DNA from: Bryobacterales bacterium
GTDB lineage: Bacteria; Acidobacteriota; Terriglobia; Bryobacterales; Bryobacteraceae
Direction: 5' to 3'
DNA: 41,943 bases
NCBI GenBank assembly: GCA_003170295.1
Contig: PNAJ01000115.1
Coordinates: 148,975 to 190,917 of the forward strand
Of this stretch, positions 32,030-40,213 are shown one piece after another. The first letter of the stretch is position 1, and each line of letters opens with the position of its first letter. The translations under genes and the position numbers were made by a program. The notes under the pieces were generated by a model. The model did not search any database. It was not told the DNA's origin and saw nothing but the letters and a program-made list of their open reading frames with translations.

Positions 32030-33448
32030 ATGCGACAACAAATCTGCGCCGCGCTGCTATTCTCGCTCTCACTGTTGGGCCAAACCTACGACACCGTCCT
32101 AGCCAACGGCCGCGTAATGGATCCGGAATCCGGCCTCGATGCGGTCCGCTACATCGGAATTCGCGGCAGGCGCATCGAAGCCATCTCGCCAACACCTCTT
32201 GAAGGACGCACCATCGTGGATGTCCGGGGCCTGGTCGTCGCGCCCGGTTTTATCGACCTCCATTCGCACGGCCAGGACAACGAAAACTACCATTTCAAAG
32301 CTCACGACGGCGTCACCACCGCGCTCGAGTTAGAGATCGGCGTTTCACCGGTAGCCCCGTGGTATCAGGCTCGCGAAGGAAAAGCGCTCATCAATTTTGG
32401 CGCCAGCTCCGGACACGTTCCCTCGAAAATGGCGGTGATGCACGACACTGGAGATTTTTTGCCGCGCGACCACGCCGTGCACGACATGGCTACCGACGAG
32501 CAGAAACTCTCGATCGTAAATTCCGTCCGCCAGGGCCTCGACGACGGAGCGGTCGGCATCGGATTTGGAATTGCCTACGTGCCGTCTACCACGCGCGAAG
32601 AAATCCTGAGGCTATTCCAACTCGGTTCGGACCGCCATGTTCCGGTGTTCGTCCACATGCGCGGCAACACCGGCCTGCCGGAAGACGGCGCGATCCCTTC
32701 GCTTCAGGAAGTGATCGCCGACGCAACGGCCACCGGAGTCTCCCTGCACATCGTCCACATCACTAGCTCCGGCGGCCGTCAGACGAAGAACTGCCTCACA
32801 ATCATTGAGGGCGCTCGCAAGCATGGCCTCGACGTATCGACCGAAATGTATCCCTACACGGCATCGGCCACGCGCATCGAGTCCGCTCTATTCGACGAAG
32901 GTTGGGAGAAGCGCACGGGACTCCGTTACGATCAGCTCCAATGGGTCGCGACCGGCGAGCGCCTCACTGCCGAGACATTCGCGAAGTATCGCAAACAGGG
33001 AGGAGGCGTCATCAGCCACGGAATGTCGGAGGACACTGTTCGCCTCGCAGTCGCAAATCCCATCGTCATGATCGCCAGCGACGGGCGACTCACGAATGGC
33101 AAAGGTCATCCAAGAAGCGCGGGAACTTTTTCCCGCGTGCTCGGAGTCTACGTTCGCGAACAGAAGGCGCTCCCTCTCATGGACGCCCTCCGGAAAATGA
33201 CTCTGATGCCCGCGCAGCGCCTCGAAGCGTCCGTGCCGGCGATGCGAAATAAAGGCCGAATCAAAGTCGGTGCGGATGCTGATATCGTAGTGTTCAATCC
33301 GGATAAAGTGATCGATAAAGCGACCTTTGAAAACGCGGCGCAGTATTCCGAAGGCATCGAGAACGTAATGGTCGCGGGTGTCTTCGTTCTGCGAAATGGA
33401 AATTTTGTCGATGGCGTATACCCCGGAGCGGGCTTACGCACGAAGTAG
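32030..33448 (+). CDS. Exported N-acyl-D-amino-acid deacylase-like amidohydrolase
   Basis: A 472-residue secreted metal-dependent hydrolase with predicted mature Gln18. It has an amidohydrolase-superfamily barrel. Strand-1 metal ligands are His78 and His80 (GFIDLHSHGQD); HMRG, IVHITSSG and the catalytic-base Asp in ASDGR follow. The small beta-domain starts YDTVLANGRVMDPESG and ends KVGADADIVVFNP. It resembles D-aminoacylase, but the loop that carries that family's metal-binding cysteine reads LELEIGVSP without Cys, so metal coordination must differ. It may cleave N-acyl-D-amino acids or a related amide or lactam. The next gene follows after 11 bases with its SD overlapping this stop. Confidence 0.82.
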   Translation: MRQQICAALLFSLSLLGQTYDTVLANGRVMDPESGLDAVRYIGIRGRRIEAISPTPLEGRTIVDVRGLVVAPGFIDLHSHGQDNENYHFKAHDGVTTALELEIGVSPVAPWYQAREGKALINFGASSGHVPSKMAVMHDTGDFLPRDHAVHDMATDEQKLSIVNSVRQGLDDGAVGIGFGIAYVPSTTREEILRLFQLGSDRHVPVFVHMRGNTGLPEDGAIPSLQEVIADATATGVSLHIVHITSSGGRQTKNCLTIIEGARKHGLDVSTEMYPYTASATRIESALFDEGWEKRTGLRYDQLQWVATGERLTAETFAKYRKQGGGVISHGMSEDTVRLAVANPIVMIASDGRLTNGKGHPRSAGTFSRVLGVYVREQKALPLMDALRKMTLMPAQRLEASVPAMRNKGRIKVGADADIVVFNPDKVIDKATFENAAQYSEGIENVMVAGVFVLRNGNFVDGVYPGAGLRTK

Positions 33449-33459
33449 GAGGTAACTCA

Positions 33460-34689
33460 ATGGTCTCAAGACGAAACCTGCTGAAGACTTCTGCCGCACT
33501 CATTGCCGGCGGAACTGCATCGTTGGGTGACACGCCCAATCGCTTTGCTGAAATCGAAGGACGGATTGCGCGCCACGATTTGAAAGATCTCTACAAAGAG
33601 GATCTGCCGACCCCCTGCATGCTCGTCGATCAGGATATTTTCGAGGCGAACCTCCGGAAAATGGCGAATCATTGCCGCACCACCGGCATTCATCTGCGCG
33701 GCCACGTGAAGATCCACAAGAGCCCCGAAATCGCCAAGCGTCAAATCGCCCTGGGAGGAATCGGCGTCACCTGCGCCACCGTAGCCGAGTGCGAACTGAT
33801 GTCGAGCGCCGGAATCAACAACATCTTGCTCACGCGCCAACCCACCAGCAAGAACAACATCGGCCGCGTCATCGCGCTGGCAAAGCGCGACCCGACCTTC
33901 GGAACCGTGGTCGATGATCCACTCGCCGCGGAGTGGCTCCAGGCCGGCGCCTTCTCCGAAGGATTGAAGCTCAGAACCGTGGTCGACGTCTACGCCGGCC
34001 TGACCCGCCACGGAATCGAGAAAGGAGCGCCCGCCCTCGATCTCGCCAAGCAAGTAGATCGCTCCAAGAACCTGAAGCTAGTCGGCATCATGGGCTACGC
34101 AGGCGCCGCCGCGCACACGCACGGCTGGACCGACCGCCTGAAGAAATCCCGCGAAGATACCGCAGGCATGCTCGAAACAGTGGCAGAGGCCCGCTCCGCC
34201 GGTCTCCCGATCGAGATCGTCACCGGAGGCAGCACCGGGACTTACAACATCGATTCCGAGAGCAAAGGACTCACGGAGCTTCAGGCGGGTTCCTTCGTTT
34301 TCATGGATATCCTCTATCGCGAGATCGGCGGCAAGGACGATCCGCATGTATACAACGATTTCGGCATGGCCCTCACCGTCATGACTTCAGTGATCAGCCA
34401 CAGGCATCCGCACCGTTGTACCATCGACGCCGGAAACAAGGCGTTGCTGAAACCAACAGACCAGGTGAAGGGTCGCCCCGAAGTCAAGGTTGAAAATCAA
34501 GGCGCCGAATACGGCATCCTCGTATGGAATGACACAGATCGCGATTTCAAACTCGGGGAACGCGTGGAGCTTTATCCTTCCAATCTCGACATGAGCACCA
34601 ACGTGTACGATCGCTACTATGTGACGCGCGGAGAACAAATCGTGGACGTGTGGCCGATCATGGGCCGCTCCGGCGCTCCGCAGCGCTGA
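33460..34689 (+). CDS. Tat-exported D-threonine aldolase-like PLP protein (alanine racemase fold)
   Basis: A 409-residue protein after a perfect AGGAGG site. Its twin-arginine leader is SRRNLLKTSAALIAGG. The alanine-racemase N-terminal barrel starts at ~50 (LPTPCMLVDQDIFEANL). The PLP lysine is expected at Lys84 in RGHVKIHK. The phosphate site TGGSTGTYN and the C-terminal metal-site segment HRCTIDAGNKAL, typical of D-threonine aldolase / D-3-hydroxyaspartate dehydratase, are present. Such enzymes split or dehydrate D-3-hydroxy-amino acids. Tat export fits a protein folded with PLP. It is in an operon with the deacylase-like gene, suggesting extracellular D-amino-acid use. Confidence 0.85.
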   Translation: MVSRRNLLKTSAALIAGGTASLGDTPNRFAEIEGRIARHDLKDLYKEDLPTPCMLVDQDIFEANLRKMANHCRTTGIHLRGHVKIHKSPEIAKRQIALGGIGVTCATVAECELMSSAGINNILLTRQPTSKNNIGRVIALAKRDPTFGTVVDDPLAAEWLQAGAFSEGLKLRTVVDVYAGLTRHGIEKGAPALDLAKQVDRSKNLKLVGIMGYAGAAAHTHGWTDRLKKSREDTAGMLETVAEARSAGLPIEIVTGGSTGTYNIDSESKGLTELQAGSFVFMDILYREIGGKDDPHVYNDFGMALTVMTSVISHRHPHRCTIDAGNKALLKPTDQVKGRPEVKVENQGAEYGILVWNDTDRDFKLGERVELYPSNLDMSTNVYDRYYVTRGEQIVDVWPIMGRSGAPQR

Positions 34690-34959
34690 GGCGATCCCAT
34701 TTACGGTTTCGCCCCAGCGCCCGCTTCCCGACCGCGCTTCGGCTTATCATGATCGACTCGATTCGTCTCTTCATATTCGACCCCGTTACTCACGGACAGC
34801 ATCGAAAACCTCGATCTCTCATCCTACGCCTCTCGTTCCCGGGCAGGTAGGCGCAGAGGCTAGAGCATTATTTGAGACATCCAGTGCGCCGCGGGAAATT
34901 TTGCGCTGTAGCTCGACGGCGAGATCCAGCAGAAATAAGTTGCGAGAGGATTTCGAAGC

Positions 34960-35049
34960 TTACTCGGTTCGCAATTCCTGCATCACGTCGACGCGGGCTG
35001 CCCGCAACGCGGGTATCGCTGACGCAATCACAGCGGCAAGCAATAGCAC
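34960..35049 (-). pseudogene. FtsX/MacB-type permease C-terminal remnant
   Basis: Minus-strand translation ending at TAA 34962-34960 gives VLLLAAVIASAIPALRAARV then DVMQELRTE. This is the typical last helix and tail (PALRAARVDxxxxLRxE) of an FtsX/MacB permease. An in-frame stop lies directly upstream (35052-35050), so only about 29 codons remain. The tail differs from the other two stubs, so it derives from a different permease. Confidence 0.7.
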
Positions 35050-35301
35050 CTAAAAAGTGATGCCGCCACCCAGCCTCTGCCGATCGCGATTGATCGGAGA
35101 ACAAGGGGGCTGTACTCCGTTGAGTTGGAGTCTCACCCGCCGGGCCGGCCTGAGAATGGACGAACATCTCAGTCAGTTCTTCCCAACAACTGATTGCATC
35201 TCGCTCGCTCGCTTCAAATACGCGCCAACAGCCTCACATATGTCACCGCGGGTATATATAAAAGGAAATCGATCGCCTCCTGTACGATTGACTTCGCACT
35301 T

Positions 35302-35311
35302 ATGTTAACAT
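35302..35311 (+). promoter_or_regulatory. ATGTTAACAT palindrome, probable PadR operator
   Basis: A perfect 10-bp palindrome lies 13 bases before the PadR start. It matches the core of ATGT/ACAT-type operators described for PadR regulators. A TTGACT at 35288-35293 just upstream could be a -35, placing the palindrome across the promoter spacer. Confidence 0.6.
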
Positions 35312-35324
35312 CACTCGTAATCCG

Positions 35325-35663
35325 ATGTCGAAATCGAAGCCAGATATAGATACGTCTGCCGCGGATCGCGATTTGTACTCCGGCCTCATTCGGCTCCACG
35401 TTCTTCATCATGCGGTGGAGGGGCCAGTCTTCGGTCTGGGCATGATTGAGGAGCTCGCGCGGCACGGCTACCGAATCAGTGCAGGAAGCTTGTATCCGCT
35501 CCTCCAGGGGCTCGAAAAGAAAGGATACCTGCGATCGACCGAACGGAGAAACGGCAAGTCCTTGAGGCGTGTGTATCGCGCGACCCCGCTGGGACGGAAA
35601 GCGCTGGCAGCATCGAAAAGCAAGGTGCGGGAACTTTTTCATGAACTCATCGAGGGTGACTAG
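35325..35663 (+). CDS. PadR-family regulator of the efflux operon
   Basis: A 112-residue winged-helix protein. The helical start is DLYSGLIRLHVLHHAVEGPVFG, the recognition region ISAGSLYPLLQGLEKKGYL, and the wing RRVYRATPLGRKAL. It differs from the two acidobacterial ADOP-type PadR proteins in having an N-terminal extension (SKSKPDIDTSAADRD) and no QGTLDxLIL motif. Its 3' end overlaps the proposed TolC start by 23 bases, so it is the first gene of the efflux operon and probably represses it, as PadR proteins do with drug-efflux genes elsewhere. Confidence 0.88.
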   Translation: MSKSKPDIDTSAADRDLYSGLIRLHVLHHAVEGPVFGLGMIEELARHGYRISAGSLYPLLQGLEKKGYLRSTERRNGKSLRRVYRATPLGRKALAASKSKVRELFHELIEGD

Positions 35664-37047
35664 CTCACCTCTATTCAAATGTTCGGGAGCAATGCTGATC
35701 GTCGTCAAAGCTTTGCTCGCCCAACAGACAGGGCCTCCTGTCTCGCTCACGATTTCGCAGGCCGTGGAGAACTCCATAAAGAACTACCCTGCGATTCGCG
35801 TCTCACAAGAACAGATCAATGCGGCGGCCGCCGCGATCCAACTGGCGCGGACGGCGTATCTGCCGAAGGTGGATGCGCTCGCGCAGGTCAACCGCGCGAC
35901 CCGGAACAATGTGTTCGGTCTGCTCCTTCCCCAGGGCGTGATTCCCTCGATGTCCGGTCCAGTCATTGGTACGAACAACCTTGGATCCGTGTGGGGAAGC
36001 GCGATCGGCGGCCTGGTTACCTGGGAGCCGTTCGATTTTGGCTTGCGCAGCGCCGGCGTTTCAGTCGCGAGCGCGGCACGGGCGCAATCGGAAGCCGCAG
36101 CTAAGAAAACGCAATTCGAAGTAGCCGTCGCCACCGTCGATGCTTATCTGACACTCGTTGCCGCTCAGGAGACGGTGCGCGCCGCCCAAGCGGGTGTGGA
36201 TCGTGGGGATATTGTCGTCAAGACCATTACCGCGCAGGTGAACGCGCAGTTGCGGCCGGGAGCCGACCAATCGCGCGCGGAAGCCGAACTGGCTGCTGCG
36301 CGCACACAATTGATTCAAGCCCAGCAGGCGATCGACGTGTCGCGTGCGACTCTCTCGCAGTTCGTCGGGACCGATCCATCGCAGATTGCCGTCGTCACGG
36401 GCAGTCTTGTTCAGTTGCCACCCGAACAAGCCCCGGCGGCACTGAACGCGGCAGCGAATCCGGCAATGGTAGAGCAGAGCGCCGTGGTCGAACAGGCGCG
36501 AGCTCAATTGCGGGTGCTGGAGCGATCCTATTTTCCGAGGTTCTATCTTCAGGGCGCCGCCTACGCACGCGGCACCGGTGCGGAGACGAACGGAGATCGC
36601 CTGGGCGGTCTCAACGGGCTCGCACCGAATTTTCAAAATTATGCTCTCGGCTTCAGCGTCATTTTTCCGATCTCCGAGCTTCCTTCGTTGCGCGCTCGCG
36701 AAGCTGCGCAGAGTGCCGCAATTCGGTCCCAGGTAGCGCGGTCCGAGCAAATCGCCGTCGATCTGCGGGCGCAATGGAACCGGGCCGTGGCAACTCTCAA
36801 CGGTGCGCGGCGCATCGCCGTCAATACTCCCGTGCAAGCTTCGGCTGCCGGATCCGCGGCGCGGCAAGCGACCGCGCGCTATGAGGCGGGCCTGGGGAAT
36901 ATCGATGAAGTAGCCGAAGCGCAGCGACTGCTGACTCAGGCTGAAATCGACGATGTGCTGGCACGACTAACTGTTTGGCGTGGCCTGCTCGGCATTGCTT
37001 CCGCTGCGGGCGACATTCGACCGTTCGTTGCGGAGGCAAGCCGATGA
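35641..37047 (+). CDS. TolC-family outer membrane efflux protein
   Basis: I start at ATG 35641, giving 468 residues; ATG 35692 is possible but its GGGAG is too close. A hydrophobic leader (AMLIVVKALLA) with predicted mature Gln28 is followed by the two-repeat OEP pattern of long Ala/Gln-rich helices. Repeat 1 has VENSIKNYPAIRVSQEQINAAAAAIQLARTAYLPKVDA. Repeat 2 has VEQARAQLRVLERSYFPRFYLQG. The end TARYEAGLGNIDEVAEAQRLLTQAEID is a TolC hallmark. It is the outer-membrane channel for the RND pump encoded next, 19 bases downstream. Confidence 0.9.
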   Translation: MNSSRVTSSPLFKCSGAMLIVVKALLAQQTGPPVSLTISQAVENSIKNYPAIRVSQEQINAAAAAIQLARTAYLPKVDALAQVNRATRNNVFGLLLPQGVIPSMSGPVIGTNNLGSVWGSAIGGLVTWEPFDFGLRSAGVSVASAARAQSEAAAKKTQFEVAVATVDAYLTLVAAQETVRAAQAGVDRGDIVVKTITAQVNAQLRPGADQSRAEAELAAARTQLIQAQQAIDVSRATLSQFVGTDPSQIAVVTGSLVQLPPEQAPAALNAAANPAMVEQSAVVEQARAQLRVLERSYFPRFYLQGAAYARGTGAETNGDRLGGLNGLAPNFQNYALGFSVIFPISELPSLRAREAAQSAAIRSQVARSEQIAVDLRAQWNRAVATLNGARRIAVNTPVQASAAGSAARQATARYEAGLGNIDEVAEAQRLLTQAEIDDVLARLTVWRGLLGIASAAGDIRPFVAEASR

Positions 37048-37066
37048 ATCCTTCCGAAGGCGGAAA

Positions 37067-40000
37067 ATGCGTCTCGTACTAACCGCTCTTTCGCGGCCAT
37101 TCACAGTCGTTGTGGCGTTGGTCGCCATTGCGCTCTCGGCCGCCCTTGCGCTGAAACGGATGCCGGTGGATATTTTCCCGCAGGTCGGCGATCCCGCGAT
37201 TTACGTGGCCCAACCCTACGGAGGCATGGATCCGGCGCAAATGGAAGGGTACCTGACTTACTACTACGAGTATCATTTCCTATACATCACCGGAATCGAT
37301 CACGTCGAAAGCAAGAGCATCCAGGGTGCGGCGCTCATGAAGCTCGTCTTCCATGAAGGCACGAACATGGCCCAGGCAATGGCGGAGACGATCGGCTACG
37401 TAAACCGCGCCCGCGCCTTCATGCCGCCGGGAACCGTTCCGCCGTTCATCACGAGGTTCGACGCGGGAAGCGTGGCAGTTGGGCTGTTGGTCTTCAGCAG
37501 CGCAACGCACACGCAAGGCGAGTTGCAGGATTTCGCGATCAACCGTGTGCGCCCGTTGTTCGCTACGTTGCAAGGCGTGTCGGCTCCTCCGCCCTTCGGA
37601 GGAAATCAGCGGACGATCGTCATTACCCTCAATCCCGAGAAGCTCCAGCAATACCGGATCTCGCCCGATGAGGCGATTGCCGCCGTCAGCAAAGCGACTC
37701 TCGTGATGCCCTCCGGAAATATGTGGACCGGCAAGGTGGAGCGGATCGCCCGTACCAATGCCGCGCTGGGGGGCGACCTTTCCGAGCTCCTGAGTACTCC
37801 CATCCGGCCGGTCTCCGGTGCTAGCGTCTATCTGCGGGATATCGGGACCATTGAGAACGGGACCGATATCGTAACCGCATACGCACACGTCAACGGAAAA
37901 CGAACCGTTTACATACCCGTCACCAAGCGCGCCGACGCCTCGACTCTGGCGGTAATCGACGCCGTTAAAGGGGCGATCCCCAATTTCAAGAAGGTGGTTC
38001 CCGACGATGTCGATGTCCGGCTTGAATTCGATCAGTCGCCGTTTGTCACAAATTCGATTCGCGGCCTGGTCATCGAAGGATTGCTGGGGACCGTTCTCAC
38101 CGGCCTGATGGTTCTCATCTTCCTGCGCGACTGGCGAAGCGCTCTCATTGTCGTGATGAACATTCCGTTTGCTCTGCTTTCCGCCGTAATCCTGCTGTGG
38201 GCCACCGGCCAGACCATCAACATCATGACGCTGGGCGGGCTCGCGTTGGCGGTCGGCGTTCTCGTCGACGAAGCGACGGTTGAGATTGAAAACATTCATA
38301 CTCAAATGCTCCCCGGCGTATCCCGTGCCCGCGCTGTGGTCGAGGCGTGCAGCCGAACCGCGATCGCGCGTCTACTTTCCATGTTGTGCGTCCTCGCGGT
38401 TTTTGTTCCTTCGTTTTTCATGGTCGGTGTCGCGCGGCAACTGTTCGTTCCGCTTTCGCTCGCGGTCGCATTTTCGATGATCGCGTCCTATCTGCTGTCG
38501 AGCAGCCTGGTTCCGGTGTTCTCAACCTGGGTCATGAAAGAAGGTCGTCGCGGAGAGGAAAGCGAAGGGCTCTTTGGATTGCTCCTGTCGTTTTACAAGC
38601 GCTATCTGAACATTACGTTGCGGCTCCGATGGCCTTTGGTGATCGTCTATCTCGTGGTTGGGATCGGCCTCGTGTGGGTCCTGCTGCCTCGCATCGGCAC
38701 GGAAATCTTTCCCGACGCGAACGCTCCGCTGCTTCGAATTCGTCTTCGCGCGCCGACAGGGACTCGCATCGAGGAGACGGAACGGATTGTCCTCCGTGCA
38801 TTGGACGTTATCAGGAACGATATTGGTCTGGACAATGTCGAGATCACCAGCGACTTCGTCGGCGTGGTGCCGTCCAGCTACCCTGTGGATCTGATTCATC
38901 TTTTTACGAGCGGTCCTCAGGAAGCAATCATCCAGGTGGCGGTCAAGCCGGCGACGCCTCGTGGAGAAGCCCTTCGAGAGAAGCTGCGTGCGAGCCTCAA
39001 GAATCAATTGCCTGATTGTCAGGTGTCCTTCGAAGCGGGCGATATCGTCACGCAAGTGATGAGCTTTGGATCGCCGACTCCTATCGAGGTCGCTGTGCTG
39101 GGCACCAGCCTTCAAGACGATTATGCTTATGCCCAAAAGGTCCAGGCGCAGATGGCAAAGCTCGAGTTTCTCCGCGATCTGCAGTTTGCGCAGGCGGCGG
39201 ATTTCCCGACGCTCGACATTAACATCGATCGCGAGCGCGCCGGGCAGTTCGGTCTCACCATGGCCGATGTTGTCCGCTCCGTCGTACCGGCGACATCCTC
39301 CTCCCGCTTCACGCAACCGAACTACTGGCGTGATCCGAACTCCGGAAACGCATTCCAGATTCAAGTGCAATTGCCGCAGAATCGAATGCAAAGCGTCGAA
39401 AGTATCGGCGATGTGCCGGTGATGCAAGATGGCCGGACGGAAACCCGACTCAATGATATCGCCGCGTTTAAACTCGGTATCATGCCGGGTCTGATCGAGC
39501 GCTATAACGGACAGCACGTCGTCAGCCTGACCGCGAACATTCACGGCCTGACTCTCGGGGATGCAGAACAGAAGCTCAACCATGCAATCGCGACTGCGGG
39601 AAGTCCGCCGAAAGGCGTCAGCGTGACGCTTCGCGGAGAGATTCCGCCTTTAGAGCAGACCCTTTCCGGCTTGCGCATAGGCTTGCTCCTCGCGGTCCTC
39701 GTTATTTTCCTGTTGCTGGCAGCGAATTTTCAGTCGATACGTCTTGCCCTCGCGATTGTACTGACGATCCCGGCAGTGCTTTGTGGCGTGCTGCTCATGT
39801 TGCTCCTCACGGGAACGACGTTGAACGTACAGTCGTTCACGGGCGCGATCATGGCGATCGGAATTGCGGTCGCGAACTCTATTTTGCTGGTCACGTTCTC
39901 CGAGCGAGCAAGACACGAAGGCCGGAACAACCTGGAGGCGGCTCAGGAGGGCGCTGCGAGCCGGCTGCGGGCGGTTCTGATGACCGCCGCCGCGATGATT

Positions 40001-40213
40001 TTTGGAATGGTGCCGATGGCGATTGGATTCGGAGAGGGCGGATCGCAATCCGCGCCGCTCGGCCGCGCGGTCATTGGCGGCCTCATTGTTTCAACCTTCA
40101 CGACGTTGACCGTCTTGCCCTCCATCTACGCCATTGTTCAGCGAAAGGCATCCACTTCGTCCCCGTCGCTAAACCCCATGGACCCTGAAAGCCGATACTA
40201 TGAAGCGCATTAG
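37067..40213 (+). CDS. RND-superfamily efflux permease (AcrB/HAE-related)
   Basis: From ATG 37067 the product is 1048 residues, normal for RND pumps. TM1 is ~10-28 (FTVVVALVAIALSAALAL), then a porter domain, TMs 2-6 (~330-540), a second porter domain and TMs 8-12 (~870-1030). TM4 carries Asp401-Glu402 (LVDEATVEIEN), equivalent to the AcrB Asp407/Asp408 pair. In TM10 the position of AcrB Lys940 is Ala936, followed by Asn937 (IAVANSILLV), so the proton relay must differ. Drug, lipid or metabolite export is likely but the substrate is unknown. Gene order outer-membrane channel, pump, adaptor differs from acrAB. The 3' end overlaps the adaptor gene by 14 bases. Confidence 0.92.
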   Translation: MRLVLTALSRPFTVVVALVAIALSAALALKRMPVDIFPQVGDPAIYVAQPYGGMDPAQMEGYLTYYYEYHFLYITGIDHVESKSIQGAALMKLVFHEGTNMAQAMAETIGYVNRARAFMPPGTVPPFITRFDAGSVAVGLLVFSSATHTQGELQDFAINRVRPLFATLQGVSAPPPFGGNQRTIVITLNPEKLQQYRISPDEAIAAVSKATLVMPSGNMWTGKVERIARTNAALGGDLSELLSTPIRPVSGASVYLRDIGTIENGTDIVTAYAHVNGKRTVYIPVTKRADASTLAVIDAVKGAIPNFKKVVPDDVDVRLEFDQSPFVTNSIRGLVIEGLLGTVLTGLMVLIFLRDWRSALIVVMNIPFALLSAVILLWATGQTINIMTLGGLALAVGVLVDEATVEIENIHTQMLPGVSRARAVVEACSRTAIARLLSMLCVLAVFVPSFFMVGVARQLFVPLSLAVAFSMIASYLLSSSLVPVFSTWVMKEGRRGEESEGLFGLLLSFYKRYLNITLRLRWPLVIVYLVVGIGLVWVLLPRIGTEIFPDANAPLLRIRLRAPTGTRIEETERIVLRALDVIRNDIGLDNVEITSDFVGVVPSSYPVDLIHLFTSGPQEAIIQVAVKPATPRGEALREKLRASLKNQLPDCQVSFEAGDIVTQVMSFGSPTPIEVAVLGTSLQDDYAYAQKVQAQMAKLEFLRDLQFAQAADFPTLDINIDRERAGQFGLTMADVVRSVVPATSSSRFTQPNYWRDPNSGNAFQIQVQLPQNRMQSVESIGDVPVMQDGRTETRLNDIAAFKLGIMPGLIERYNGQHVVSLTANIHGLTLGDAEQKLNHAIATAGSPPKGVSVTLRGEIPPLEQTLSGLRIGLLLAVLVIFLLLAANFQSIRLALAIVLTIPAVLCGVLLMLLLTGTTLNVQSFTGAIMAIGIAVANSILLVTFSERARHEGRNNLEAAQEGAASRLRAVLMTAAAMIFGMVPMAIGFGEGGSQSAPLGRAVIGGLIVSTFTTLTVLPSIYAIVQRKASTSSPSLNPMDPESRYYEAH

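Larger units (their letters stand above)
34690..35324. other. Gene-poor region before the efflux operon
   Basis: These 635 bases hold no intact gene that I can support. A permease C-terminal stub lies on the minus strand at 34960-35049, and the PadR operator-like palindrome at 35302-35311. The rest shows no coding pattern and may be decayed remnants of the same permease gene. Confidence 0.6.

Noticed and set aside
36980..37066. Upstream extension of the RND pump into the TolC gene
   Set aside because: The extra residues do not resemble an RND N-terminus; ATG 37067 begins the standard cytoplasmic start directly before TM1.
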